From Saprospiraceae bacterium (lineage in GTDB: Bacteria; Bacteroidota; Bacteroidia; Chitinophagales; Saprospiraceae), in assembly GCA_026129545.1 (NCBI GenBank), contig JAHCHX010000002.1, positions 62,001 to 126,000 on the forward strand: a DNA stretch of 64,000 bases, read 5' to 3'. Below are positions 42,868 to 51,699 of the stretch, piece after piece. Every line of letters begins with the position of its first letter. Position 1 is the stretch's first letter. The notes beneath the pieces were generated by a model that had not been told where the DNA came from, ran no database searches, and saw only the letters and a list, made by a program, of their open reading frames with translations. A program made the translations under genes and the position numbers.

Positions 42868-42976
42868 TTTATACCTTGATTCGAGAAGAGTTGTCAGATG
42901 GGCATGATTGATATCCCTGATTCTGAGCAGATTGCGATTATAGCCATGCCCAAAACTTGGCAGCGCAAGTCGTATC
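42868..42976 (-). repeat. Dispersed repeat family, copy 2 (upstream of the EEP gene)
   Basis: Read on the minus strand it contains TTTTGGGCATGGC, CGCAATCTGCTC, ATCAATCAT and CGAATCAAGGTATAAA, the same order as copy 3 at 53926-54032. It ends 12 bp before the EEP gene start. Both full copies therefore occupy the leader of a downstream gene. Confidence 0.72.
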
Positions 42977-43008
42977 AAGCCGCTAATGTAAAGTTTTTGT
43001 AAACTCCG

Positions 43009-43058
43009 AGCGAGCAGAAAAAGCGGCTTCCCGGAGCATCCGGGAAGCCGCTTGGCTT
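43009..43058. terminator. Terminator hairpin after the first PA-domain gene
   Basis: A 14-bp perfect stem, AAGCGGCTTCCCGG (43021-43034) with 43040-43053, has the loop AGCAT. The A run at 43018-43021 gives a U run for minus-strand transcripts, so it ends the 43076-44830 gene. A nearly identical hairpin is found at 45072-45104. Confidence 0.85.
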
Positions 43059-43075
43059 TTTATATGAGGCAGCAA

Positions 43076-44830
43076 TTAGTGACAAACAGCCACTTTTTGC
43101 ACTGCCACACCTTCATCTGTGCGGATAGTCATGAAGTAGGTGCCAGAAGGCAAATCTTTCACGTCGAAACGCATCTGACCTTCTTGGAAGTTGCGCACGA
43201 TGGACTGACGAACTGGCTGCCCGCCCATTCCGAAGATGGACACAACGACTTGCTTGTTGGTGTTTTCCAAGTCAAGGTTGAGATAGACATATTCGTTACC
43301 CGGGTTCGGCGTGATACTGAACTTGTTGGCGCTGAGTTTGGGTTCAGGTTTGGCCGAAGAAGTGTAACCCTCCAATTGCAGACGTTGCACCACCGTGCGG
43401 TCGCCCCATCCACCAGTATAGAACTGACCCAAGAACATCGGTGTGGTGGGGCCGCCATTAATGATGAGGTAGCTCTGGTGAGCGGTATTGGTGAACGCAA
43501 GGTTTCGACCGCTACCATTCGGAATGCCGTCGTATTTGAAAGAAATATAGTAAGGATGGTTAGGCTTAAGTACGGGTGCTTGGCCGGGTTCGAAGAAATC
43601 TTCCAACGGCACATCCAGCAAAACATCCTGTTTCTCGTTGCCCTTCATGACGTAGGTTCCGATACCCACCACGTCGGCCTCAATGCTACTCCACCCACCC
43701 GAAAGATTGATGGTGCCGTTTTCGTCGGAGTCGCCGTCAAAGAGAAACACATAAACAGAGTTAGTTTCGTCATCCCCTCCTGGCACATACACCGAGTCAA
43801 TGTTGGCAATACCGAATGTAGCATAGGTGGCTACCGCGCCCGCGTCACCTGTGAAATACAAGGCACCCGTCTGATATTGGAAGCCGCCATTTGCGAACAA
43901 ATCATTGCGCATAGCGCCACCGTCAAGGCGCAAGTTGAGGTTGTCCACGGCATAGGTGTAGTCCGTCACAACGAATTTGCGAGAAACCGTGTCGCGGCTT
44001 TCGGTATACACGTTGTTGGAGAACACTGCAGTGTACTCACCCGGTACAGCAGGGGGCACATAAAACTCACCAAAGCCCAACAAACCTTCAAAGGCTACGT
44101 CCACAGGGTCTTGCAGCGCCTCAAATGATTCACTATAGCCGTTCGGTCCGCTGATATCCACTTTAATAACCAAGTTATCTAGCACATTAGGCTCTCGATT
44201 GATGAAATTGACCACCATAGCGCCCAATGTATCCACTTGGCTGGCAGGCACGGCATAAGAATAAGCCGCCCAAGCCCCGGTCACGCGCGGCAGCAGGAAG
44301 CAGCCTTCCACCGGGTTGCCTGCTTGCAGCTCGTTGTCAATAGCCTCTGCCATGTCGCGCGAAAGGAAGATGCAAGGAATGGTGACCTGGTCGGCAAAAG
44401 TACCTGCAGCCATGCCAACTATCGAGCAACCGTCATCAGCAACGTTGTCGTAGTGGTTGGCTATCAAAACCGCTGCGGCACCTGCTTGTTGTGCATAGTA
44501 TGCCTTAATGGAGAAGTTGCAGGTTTTGCGGCGCATCAACACAAACTTTCCAGCGTAGTTGTTGACAATGGTATCGCAGCCAAGCGAGTCGCCAGCTGTG
44601 CTAAAACCCCAGACGATATCGCCGCACAATTCGCTCTGCACACTAGCTCCAAATTGTGAATAACCGAAACCGCAGGCCTCCTGACGAAAGAACTGGTCGG
44701 TGTTGGCAGACTTGATGCTGAAAATGAAATTGTCGTTTTGGTTGCCTTGCGCATATAGGCCTTGCAACAAGGCCATTTGCAAAATTACCAAAACAGATAG
44801 GCGAGTGATGTTTGTAAGCATTTTGTTCAT
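43076..44830 (-). CDS. PA-domain T9SS-exported protein (paralogue 1 of 3)
   Basis: The 584-residue protein has signal peptide LVILQMALLQGLYAQ, then a protease-associated (PA) domain at about 75-195. That domain contains VWGFSTAGDSLGCD, KFVLMRRKTCNFSIKAYYAQ, QAGAAAVLIANH and TIPCIFLSRDMAEAI. A beta-rich region with DSDENGTINLSG and a T9SS sorting domain (about 495-584, ITPNPGNEYVYLNLDLENTN to the end) follow. No protease catalytic domain is attached, so the PA domain is either a stand-alone surface module or part of a binding protein. It is one of three adjacent homologues; paralogue 3 (47347) is the closest by eye. Confidence 0.85.
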   Translation of the reverse strand: MNKMLTNITRLSVLVILQMALLQGLYAQGNQNDNFIFSIKSANTDQFFRQEACGFGYSQFGASVQSELCGDIVWGFSTAGDSLGCDTIVNNYAGKFVLMRRKTCNFSIKAYYAQQAGAAAVLIANHYDNVADDGCSIVGMAAGTFADQVTIPCIFLSRDMAEAIDNELQAGNPVEGCFLLPRVTGAWAAYSYAVPASQVDTLGAMVVNFINREPNVLDNLVIKVDISGPNGYSESFEALQDPVDVAFEGLLGFGEFYVPPAVPGEYTAVFSNNVYTESRDTVSRKFVVTDYTYAVDNLNLRLDGGAMRNDLFANGGFQYQTGALYFTGDAGAVATYATFGIANIDSVYVPGGDDETNSVYVFLFDGDSDENGTINLSGGWSSIEADVVGIGTYVMKGNEKQDVLLDVPLEDFFEPGQAPVLKPNHPYYISFKYDGIPNGSGRNLAFTNTAHQSYLIINGGPTTPMFLGQFYTGGWGDRTVVQRLQLEGYTSSAKPEPKLSANKFSITPNPGNEYVYLNLDLENTNKQVVVSIFGMGGQPVRQSIVRNFQEGQMRFDVKDLPSGTYFMTIRTDEGVAVQKVAVCH

Positions 44831-44869
44831 AACACGGAGGATTTAAAAGTTCACGAAATGTTTGTGGGG

Positions 44870-44877
44870 CAAATATA
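44870..44877 (-). promoter_or_regulatory. Bacteroidota -7 box (TATATTTG) of PA paralogue 1
   Basis: The minus strand reads TATATTTG, a match to TAnnTTTG, 39 bp before the start codon. Paralogues 2 and 3 have the same kind of box at a similar distance, preceded by the same TTGTG(C/G)GG-type sequence. Confidence 0.6.
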
Positions 44878-45071
44878 GTGCGTTCGGGCAATTGAAAGAA
44901 TAGTTTTTTGAAGAACTTTATTTGTAAAATAAAGCAAAAAGCGATTTATACTTTGACGAATTTGATTTTCGTCTTAATTGACTGATTCAAGGCAACATGC
45001 TAACAAGAAACTAAATGGATATGAAAATTAAGTAGCACCTCATGCCTGAGCATAAGATGTGTCTTAAGAGC

Positions 45072-45104
45072 AAGCGGCCTCCCGGAGCATCCGGGAAGCC
45101 GCTT
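45072..45104. terminator. Hairpin after PA paralogue 2, near-copy of that after paralogue 1
   Basis: AAGCGGCCTCCCGG (45072-45085), loop AGCAT, then CCGGGAAGCCGCTT (45091-45104). It differs from the 43021 hairpin by one base in the left arm. It lacks a strong U run on either side but is 24 bp from the stop of the 45129-46889 gene. Confidence 0.7.
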
Positions 45105-45128
45105 GTTATTGAAACGAGGAAGGTAGAA

Positions 45129-46889
45129 TCAATGGCAAATCGCCACTTTTTGAATCGTGTTGCCCTCGTTGGTGCGAATCCACATCAGATAGTGGCCAGT
45201 GGGCAAGTCGTTCACATCGAAGCGAATCTGGCCGCTTTGGAAGTCATTGAGCAACTTCGTGCGGAACACCTGACCCGACGCGCTCAATATCGTGACGTTC
45301 ACTTTCTTGTTCACGTTTTCCAAATCGAGATTCAGATAGACGTACTCGTTGCCGGGGTTCGGCGTGATGGAAAACTTGGAGGCATCAAGGGATTGGGGCT
45401 TGGCCTCTTTCACGGAGATGGTCGGGTCGAAGCCTTCCAGTTCCATGCGATTGACCAAGGTGCCGCCGCCCCAGCCAGAATAAAGTGCATCCATTTGCAG
45501 CGGGGTGGTCAGGCCGCCACCGTCGTAAACCAAGTAGTCCTCGCTGGCACTGGCGTTGAAGCCCGGGCAACGGCCAGAGCCGTTGTTGATGCCGTCGTAG
45601 AGCAGGGAGATGTAGTAGGCATGGTCGGGCTTCAAGGTCACTGGCTGTCCGGGGTCGAAAAAGTCTTCCAACTGGACGTGTACCACTTTGTTAAAAGTCT
45701 CATTCCCTTTAAGGATGTACGAACCCGTGCCGACCAAGTCGGCAGCCAAGTCATTAAAGCCGCCACTTTGGAAGTTTATGACACCATTTTCATCGGAGTC
45801 GGCATCATAGACCAACACCTGAATCAAATCCGCCTCGGGGTCGCCCGTGTAGATGGAGTCAATGTTGGAGATGCCAAAAGTGCTGTAAGTGGCCACCCCA
45901 CCGTTCGCGCCAGTGAAGTATAGCGCTCCTGTCTGATAAAGAAAGTTGCCCGCGACGAAAGAGCTATTGTTCCACAGACGTGCATCAATAAGGTTCAAAT
46001 TGTCCACCGCAAACGTGTAGTCGGTGATTTCAAAAGAACGCCGGAGCGTGTCGCGCGATTCGGTGAATTTGTTGTTGGACATCACCACATCGTATTTGCC
46101 CGGCACGCTCGGAGGCAACCAAGTGTCGAAGAAAACCAAGCCGTTGAAGCCGGGGTCGAGCGGCGGGGCGGCGGTCTCTATCGTGTTTGTGTAGCCGTTT
46201 GGCCCGGTGATGTCGGCTTTGACGACCAAGTCGTCAATCACAGTGGTGCCGCGATTGTAGAACACCATGCTCATCACGTCATTTTCGATAACCTGTGTCA
46301 CTGGCGTGGCATAAGCACGGGCGACGTAGGGAGTGCCCACATTGGGTAGCAAGAAGCAGACTTCCACGTTTTGACCCGCCGAAATAGCTGCGTCAATTTG
46401 GTTGCCGACAACACGAGAGAGAAAAATAGCCGGGATGGTGACTTGGGCGCCGACGGCTCCGGCACCCATCGGGATGGCGTTGCAGTCGTCGCCAGCAGTT
46501 GCCGCATCGCTGTTCACAATCATCACCGCGATGGCGCCTGCTTTTTCGGCATTGAGCGCCTTCAAGCCAAATTCGCACGCGCCACGGCGAATCATCGCAA
46601 TTTTTCCGGTCAACTGGCCTGCGGGAATGGAGTCGCAGCCCAATGAGTCGGGAGTAATGTCGTATCCCCATGCGGGATTGCCACAAAATTCGGCAGTAAC
46701 GGTACCACCCCAGTTGGCCGTCTCGTAGCCACATGTGCCTTGGAAGTACTCATAATCTTGGCCGTTAATGGTCACTCGGAGTACCAAGTTCAGGCCATCG
46801 GTGCCCTGTGCAACGATTTGATTGGGCACCGCAAACTGGAATAGCAGTGCGAATGCAAGTCCTAGAGCAAGTGTAAGTTGCTTTTTCAT
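45129..46889 (-). CDS. PA-domain T9SS-exported protein (paralogue 2 of 3)
   Basis: The 586-residue protein has the same layout as its neighbours. Signal peptide LALGLAFALLFQFAVPNQIVA is followed by a PA domain at about 75-200 (GKIAMIRRGACEFGLKALNA, EKAGAIAVMIVN, VTIPAIFLSRVVGNQI). A beta-sandwich-rich centre has DSDENGVINFQSG, and the T9SS end is ITPNPGNEYVYLNLDLENVN. It is more divergent than paralogues 1 and 3 across the middle. Cys residues in the N-terminal CGYETANWGG and TAEFCGNPAWGYD are shared with the others and may form disulfides. Confidence 0.85.
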   Translation of the reverse strand: MKKQLTLALGLAFALLFQFAVPNQIVAQGTDGLNLVLRVTINGQDYEYFQGTCGYETANWGGTVTAEFCGNPAWGYDITPDSLGCDSIPAGQLTGKIAMIRRGACEFGLKALNAEKAGAIAVMIVNSDAATAGDDCNAIPMGAGAVGAQVTIPAIFLSRVVGNQIDAAISAGQNVEVCFLLPNVGTPYVARAYATPVTQVIENDVMSMVFYNRGTTVIDDLVVKADITGPNGYTNTIETAAPPLDPGFNGLVFFDTWLPPSVPGKYDVVMSNNKFTESRDTLRRSFEITDYTFAVDNLNLIDARLWNNSSFVAGNFLYQTGALYFTGANGGVATYSTFGISNIDSIYTGDPEADLIQVLVYDADSDENGVINFQSGGFNDLAADLVGTGSYILKGNETFNKVVHVQLEDFFDPGQPVTLKPDHAYYISLLYDGINNGSGRCPGFNASASEDYLVYDGGGLTTPLQMDALYSGWGGGTLVNRMELEGFDPTISVKEAKPQSLDASKFSITPNPGNEYVYLNLDLENVNKKVNVTILSASGQVFRTKLLNDFQSGQIRFDVNDLPTGHYLMWIRTNEGNTIQKVAICH

Positions 46890-46930
46890 AACACGAAGTA
46901 TTTTTAGATTAAGTCAAACTGTTTGTGCGG

Positions 46931-46938
46931 CAAAAGTA
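46931..46938 (-). promoter_or_regulatory. Bacteroidota -7 box (TACTTTTG) of PA paralogue 2
   Basis: The minus strand reads TACTTTTG, 41 bp before the start codon, next to GTGCGG shared with the third paralogue's leader. No convincing -33 element was found at the expected spacing. Confidence 0.6.
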
Positions 46939-47076
46939 TGGTCTTGGGGAGACCAACGTACATGTTTCTCAAAAAATGTTGTTTGCGAGGAGCTGGCAAA
47001 ATCAAAAATTGGTCTTTACGACCTAAAAAAGCAACAATTCACGTCTGATGGGGTAGTCTGCCTCCCTCCAGCAGAC

Positions 47077-47149
47077 TATACCCAGATTAAAGAGGATTTG
47101 AACCTGCCATGCCAAAGGGCAAATTCAAATCCTCTTTAATCTGGGTATA
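47077..47149. repeat. Perfect 26-bp inverted repeat between PA paralogues 2 and 3
   Basis: The arms at 47077-47102 (starting TATACCCAGATTAAAGAGG) and 47124-47149 are exact reverse complements, around a 21-nt loop. No T run is present. It lies in the 457-bp gap upstream of paralogue 2's promoter box. The perfect match suggests a recently moved or actively maintained element. Confidence 0.8.
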
Positions 47150-47167
47150 AAGCCATCCGAAATCCAG

Positions 47168-47250
47168 CGTTGAATGGGTGTGGCACGACCGCTCATGGGA
47201 ATTACACTTTACTATTGCGCTCAAAGCGGTCATGCCACACCTGCTCAACG
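47168..47250. repeat. Second inverted repeat (26-bp arms) in the same gap
   Basis: Arms at 47168-47193 and 47225-47250 are near-perfect reverse complements (shared GGTGTGGCA and GACCGCT), with a 31-nt loop. A related string, GGCATACCACACCTG, occurs near 49378, upstream of the 49421 gene, so this may be a dispersed repeat. It is adjacent to but distinct from the 47077 element. Confidence 0.7.
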
Positions 47251-47280
47251 GAGTTTAAAATAGTCCCTCCGCTCCCCCCC

Positions 47281-47320
47281 AAAAAAACGAGTCATCGCCG
47301 AAAGCTCGACGATGACTCGT
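47281..47320 (-). terminator. Terminator of PA paralogue 3
   Basis: ACGAGTCATCG (47287-47297) pairs with CGATGACTCGT (47310-47320). An A run at 47281-47287 provides the U run for minus-strand transcription. It is 27 bp from the stop of the 47347-49137 gene. Confidence 0.8.
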
Positions 47321-47346
47321 ATTGTCGTTGGTTAGAGGTGCAAAAA

Positions 47347-49137
47347 TTAGTGGAGCACCATCACCTTTTGCACTGCCACACCTTCGTCCGTGCGAATGGT
47401 CATGATGTAGGTGCCTACGGGCAGGTCTTTCACATCGAGGCGAATCTGCCCTTCTTGGATATTGCGCACCACCGATTGGCGCACGGGCTGGCTGCCCATG
47501 TCAAACAAGGACACGACCACTTGTTTATTGGTGCTCTCCAAATCAAGGTTCAGATAGACATACTCGTTGCCGGGGTTCGGCGTGATACTGAACTTGTCGG
47601 CGCTGAGTTTCGGCTCAGGCTTGGCAGAGGAAGTATAACCTTCCAACTGCAGGCGTTGCACAATGGTGCGGTCGCTCCAACCGCCACCGTAATACTGCCC
47701 GATGAAAATGGGCGAGGTGGAGCCGCCATTGATGACCAGATAACTCTCGTTCGCCGTGTTGGTGAACGCAATGCAGCGGCCAGAGCCGTTGTTGATACCG
47801 TCGTATTTGAGCGACAGGTAGTAGGGGTGGTTGGGTTTCAGCACAGGGGCTTGGCCTGGCTCAAAGAAATCTTCGAGCGCCACGTCAATCAATTTGTCTT
47901 CTTGCTCGCCGCCTTTCATGATGTAAGTTCCGATAGCGACCACATCGGACTCGATGCTGTTGAAACCACCAGACAGGTTGATGGTGCCATCTTCGTCCGA
48001 GTCGCCGTCAAAGAGGAAAACGAAGACAGCGTTGGTTTCATCATCGCCACCGGGCACATACACGGAGTCAATGTTGGCGATGCCAAAAGTGGCGTGAGTA
48101 GCCACCGCGCCCGCATCGCCCGTGAAATAGAGCGCCGCTGTTTGATATTGGAAGCCACCGTTGGCAAAGTCGGTGTTGAGGGCAGCACCGCCGTCCAAGC
48201 GGAGGTTCAGGTTGTCGAGCGCGTAGGTATAGTCCGTGACGACAAATTTGCGCGTGAGCGTGTCGCGCCCTTCGGTGTACAGATTGGAAGAGAAGGTGGC
48301 GGTGTACTCGCCAGGCACTGCTGGCGGCACATAGAACTCGCCGAATCCTACCAACAATTCAGCACCTGGGTCAATGGGGTCTTGCAGCGCCTCGAAGGAC
48401 TCGCTGTAGCCATTCGGCCCCTGTATGTCCACCTTGATGACCAAATTGTCCACCACATTGTTGTCGCGGTTGATGAAATTGACCACCATAGCGCCCAATG
48501 TATCTACTTGGCTGGCAGGCATTGCGTAGGAATAGGCTGCCCAAGCTTGCGTGAAACGCGGGAATACGAAGCAAACTTCCACCTTCTCACCCGCTTTCAG
48601 GGCGCCATCAATCTCCTCGCCCGTCAAGCGTTGGAGGAAAATGGCAGGAATGGTCACGGCACTCGCGCTGTCGAGACCCGACATTCCACCAAAGTAAGTG
48701 CTGGCATCAATACGCGCCTCGCATGGCCCATCCAAAGGATTGGCGTAGTGGTTGAGGATGATGACAGCTTTGGCACCCGCTTGCTGAGCATGGTAAATTT
48801 TCAAGCTAAAACCACAAGTACCACGGCGGATAAGCGCGATTTTGCCATTGAGACTACCGGCGGGGAGCGGCGAGCAAGCCAAGGAATCGGGTGCCCACAC
48901 CACTTCTCCGCAGAGTTCCTCGGTCACGTCGGGTCCGAAGCCCGAAGTGCCAATCCAGCCACAGTCCAAGAAGCCGTTGCTGATGTATTTGGCGATGCTA
49001 GGGGGCGACACGATGCTGACAATGAAGCCGTCGTCGTCGGTGCCGGGGTCGCCCTGTGCGTTTGCGACGAGGGCAGAAAAGAGGAAGCAGAAACTGAGCA
49101 TGGCAGCCTTTGCCGAGAGTAGGGAGTGTTTATTCAT
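47347..49137 (-). CDS. PA-domain T9SS-exported protein (paralogue 3 of 3)
   Basis: The 596-residue protein has signal peptide AMLSFCFLFSALVANAQG and a PA domain at about 75-205 (LNGKIALIRRGTCGFSLKIY, HAQQAGAKAVIILNHY, VTIPAIFLQRLTGEEID). The centre and end are nearly the same as paralogue 1: LDNLNLRLDGGAALNTDFAN, YVPGGDDETNAVFVFLFDGD, and the T9SS end ITPNPGNEYVYLNLDLESTN. The start MNKHSLLSAKAAML was chosen because it opens the signal peptide; an upstream in-frame codon at 49236 reads through the promoter box. Confidence 0.85.
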   Translation of the reverse strand: MNKHSLLSAKAAMLSFCFLFSALVANAQGDPGTDDDGFIVSIVSPPSIAKYISNGFLDCGWIGTSGFGPDVTEELCGEVVWAPDSLACSPLPAGSLNGKIALIRRGTCGFSLKIYHAQQAGAKAVIILNHYANPLDGPCEARIDASTYFGGMSGLDSASAVTIPAIFLQRLTGEEIDGALKAGEKVEVCFVFPRFTQAWAAYSYAMPASQVDTLGAMVVNFINRDNNVVDNLVIKVDIQGPNGYSESFEALQDPIDPGAELLVGFGEFYVPPAVPGEYTATFSSNLYTEGRDTLTRKFVVTDYTYALDNLNLRLDGGAALNTDFANGGFQYQTAALYFTGDAGAVATHATFGIANIDSVYVPGGDDETNAVFVFLFDGDSDEDGTINLSGGFNSIESDVVAIGTYIMKGGEQEDKLIDVALEDFFEPGQAPVLKPNHPYYLSLKYDGINNGSGRCIAFTNTANESYLVINGGSTSPIFIGQYYGGGWSDRTIVQRLQLEGYTSSAKPEPKLSADKFSITPNPGNEYVYLNLDLESTNKQVVVSLFDMGSQPVRQSVVRNIQEGQIRLDVKDLPVGTYIMTIRTDEGVAVQKVMVLH

Positions 49138-49183
49138 AACGTAGAAAGAAGAGTTAAAAAAGCAATCAATTTTAGTTGTGCGG

Positions 49184-49191
49184 CAAAAGTA
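49184..49191 (-). promoter_or_regulatory. Bacteroidota -7 box (TACTTTTG) of PA paralogue 3
   Basis: The minus strand reads TACTTTTG, 46 bp before the start codon. The flanking TGTGCGG matches the leader of paralogue 2. Confidence 0.6.
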
Positions 49192-49420
49192 GAGCACGGG
49201 AAAACCCGAATATTTTTTTTCAGCTAATTCGGTCAAAATTTTACAATAACCCCAAAAAGGTTTTTAATGCCAGACTGCCTAATTCAGGCTTTTCAGCTGT
49301 TCTTTTGTCCCGAATGTTTTAGAGGCTGTTTTAAAAGCGGCAGCCCAAGCAGTTACAAATTATTGCTCTCAACGTGGGCATACCACACCTGCGAGATATT
49401 TTTCACTTTTTTTCAAAAGC

Positions 49421-51370
49421 ATGGATTTTATGCAAACAAAATACTTCTACACCATCCTAGCCCTCGTGTGGGCAAGTGCTTTGATAGCACAGGGAAAAAG
49501 GGCAGGCAAAGTACCTGCCTCGTCGGCTGCGCAGCCCGCGCCTTACTGGAAGCACACCGCCCCAGCACCCGAGCATTACCTGCCTGAGCCTGAAAACCCC
49601 CACCCCATCAGTCGCCCCGCCGTCAGTGCCCGTCAGGAAGAATTTGCGGGCTTCACCACTTGGGATGCCCAATCTTATGGCAGCATGCCTTCGCGCATCT
49701 ATGGCGATGCCAATGGCAACCCAGTAGCCACTTGGCTGTACGGCAGCGATTTGAGTGGCGGGTACCCCGAGCGCGGCACTGGCTACAACGTGCGTGCTTC
49801 GGGCGGCTGGCCCAATGTCAACAATCGCTTGGAGGCTATTCGCACAGGTTTTCCGGCAGCTGCCCGGCTCGACGATGGGACGGAACTGGTGGTCTCTCAC
49901 GCTACCGGGTTCAACCCCTTCCGCATTCATGTCACCCGCAAAGCCGCCGGTGCCTCCACTTGGGTCGAAACCGACCTCGACAATCCGCCCGGTTCGGGAT
50001 GCCTGTGGCCCAGAGTCGCGGTGGGAGGTCCCGATGGCAAGTCGGTACACGTCATCGCCATCACCTCGCCAACAGGTGGTTCCACCAACGGCGTCATCTA
50101 TCAAGGCGTGAACGGGCACTTGCTTTATTGGCGTTCGACCGACGGCGGCCTGACTTGGGATAAAAAATATCAGATTATCCCGGGTTTGGACAGCAGCAAG
50201 GTCAAAGCGTTGGCCGCCGACGAATACACCATAGATGTCAACGGCGACGCGGTCGGCATTGCCGTATTCCCCACTTGGAATGATGTTTTGCTCTTCAAAT
50301 CCCTCGACAACGGAGATACTTGGGAGCAAACGGTGGTGAACGATTTCCCCGATGCGCTCGAAAATTACGCCGGGGCGGACGGTGATTTTTACACTTTCGA
50401 CGACATTGGCTATTTCGACCCTGAAGCACCGGATTCGCTGGCCGTATTTACCAACGACGGGTTCGGGTCGCTGCTCATTGACGATGCCTTGCAGGCCCAT
50501 GTGTGGTTCGGTCGGATGTATGTCATTGACAACGACCCGGCAGCCAACACCTTTTACTATCCCGGCACGAACGGGCTGTGCTACTGGAAGGAAAGCTGGG
50601 GGAGCGACAACATTCAAGTCATCACGGGCGCGCTCGATTACGACGGCGATTCTTTGCTCACATTGGTAGGCGGCGGTGGCGCGATTGGCCCATATTTCAA
50701 CAGTCTTTCCAGCTTTGCCACCACTGGGATGGATGCCGAAGGCTCTATCTATCTCGTATATGCCGCAGTCAACGAGCTGTACCGCTCCAACTGGGGCGCG
50801 GAGAAAGACCAGTATTACCGCCACCTCTACATCATGAAATCGGAGGACAATGGCGACACTTGGAGCGAGCCGTTTGAGCTCACGGCCCCCCCATTTGTGG
50901 ACGAAGCGTTCATCGGGTTTGTCGAGTCGGCATGGCCAGCCATCCCGCGACGCATTGTGGGCGACAAGGTGTGGGTGCTCTATCAGCAAGACGGCATACC
51001 CGGTTCCAACGTGTGGGGAACCAATCATAGCGCAACCACGAATACCATCAACTGGTTCGAGGTGCCCACCGATTTTCTGACCAACAGTATATTCGACCTG
51101 CCACAAGCGGACGCTGCTTTTGATTTGGCGCTGTCGCCCAATCCTGCCACCTCCACCGCCCAGCTTTCTGCCCATTTGACTGGCGATGCACCTGCTCTGG
51201 TGGAAGTGTTCGACTCATTCGGACGACTTGCCCAACAATACCGGCTTCCAAACAACGGCCACGAGCGCCAAACAATGACACTGCCCGTGCAGCATTTGCC
51301 CATAGGCATTTATGCCGTGCGCGTGACGCAGGGCGGTCGGTTCGGCATCGTCAAGTTGCTGCGGATGTGA
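49421..51370 (+). CDS. BNR/Asp-box-repeat T9SS-exported protein (sialidase-like fold)
   Basis: The 649-residue protein has signal peptide FYTILALVWASALIAQG and a large beta-propeller-like region with Asp-box motifs: WRSTDGGLTWDKKY, FKSLDNGDTWEQT and MKSEDNGDTWSEP. A T9SS sorting domain follows (about 565-649, ALSPNPATSTAQLSAHL to FGIVKLLRM). Asp-boxes mark sialidase/exo-alpha-type and related propellers, but the Arg triad of true sialidases is not evident, so glycosidase activity is uncertain. A start three codons later at 49430 is also possible. It is divergent from the PA-paralogue group. Confidence 0.82.
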   Translation: MDFMQTKYFYTILALVWASALIAQGKRAGKVPASSAAQPAPYWKHTAPAPEHYLPEPENPHPISRPAVSARQEEFAGFTTWDAQSYGSMPSRIYGDANGNPVATWLYGSDLSGGYPERGTGYNVRASGGWPNVNNRLEAIRTGFPAAARLDDGTELVVSHATGFNPFRIHVTRKAAGASTWVETDLDNPPGSGCLWPRVAVGGPDGKSVHVIAITSPTGGSTNGVIYQGVNGHLLYWRSTDGGLTWDKKYQIIPGLDSSKVKALAADEYTIDVNGDAVGIAVFPTWNDVLLFKSLDNGDTWEQTVVNDFPDALENYAGADGDFYTFDDIGYFDPEAPDSLAVFTNDGFGSLLIDDALQAHVWFGRMYVIDNDPAANTFYYPGTNGLCYWKESWGSDNIQVITGALDYDGDSLLTLVGGGGAIGPYFNSLSSFATTGMDAEGSIYLVYAAVNELYRSNWGAEKDQYYRHLYIMKSEDNGDTWSEPFELTAPPFVDEAFIGFVESAWPAIPRRIVGDKVWVLYQQDGIPGSNVWGTNHSATTNTINWFEVPTDFLTNSIFDLPQADAAFDLALSPNPATSTAQLSAHLTGDAPALVEVFDSFGRLAQQYRLPNNGHERQTMTLPVQHLPIGIYAVRVTQGGRFGIVKLLRM

Positions 51371-51390
51371 TGGTTTGGGAAAATGGATAT

Positions 51391-51554
51391 TAGACTTGTT
51401 GCGGTGGAGGGCTTTGAGTGAAGGGGATTGTCATTTTTTCGACTGGCAAGGCAAATTTTGCAGTCGAAATCGGGCATATTCGGCGAAAAACTTAACGAAG
51501 CCAGTCGGAAAAAGGGCTTTCCCTTCGCCAAAGGCATCCACCGCAACAAGTCTA
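51391..51554. repeat. 164-bp MITE-like element with 18-bp terminal inverted repeats
   Basis: TAGACTTGTTGCGGTGGA (51391-51408) is exactly mirrored at 51537-51554. Inside, CGACTGGC (51448-51455) and GCCAGTCG (51500-51507) form a second inverted pair, so the element can fold as a nested hairpin. It contains no plausible coding frame. It starts 20 bp after the stop of the BNR gene. Confidence 0.75.
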
Positions 51555-51565
51555 TTGTTCTTTTT

Positions 51566-51699
51566 CACCACAGAGACGCGAAGATTTTTAAAAGTACAGG
51601 CAAATACTTAGGCGAGGGCAGCGCCCCGAAACACATTCCGGGGCGCTGCACCTTCCTATGTAGCCACGAATAGAGGTAAAACTCCGCGTCTCTGCGGTG
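51566..51699. repeat. Nested palindrome with 'CACAGAGACGCG' outer arms
   Basis: The outer arms CACCACAGAGACGCGAAGAT (51566-51585) and the reverse complement of CACCGCAGAGACGCGGAG (up to 51699) match with few changes. The inner hairpin CAGCGCCCCG (51619-51628) is perfectly mirrored at 51639-51648. Elements with 'ACCRCAGAGACGC' ends are, from memory, widespread non-coding repeats in environmental bacteria. Confidence 0.7.

Noticed and set aside
47170..49122. Long plus-strand frame (650 codons) opposite PA paralogue 3
   Set aside because: A mirror of the coding frame with similar shadows opposite paralogues 1 and 2; it conflicts with the signal peptide, PA and T9SS domains on the minus strand.
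49457..51175. Long minus-strand frame (572 codons) opposite the BNR-repeat gene
   Set aside because: The plus strand has a signal peptide, Asp-boxes and a sorting domain; the minus frame has none.
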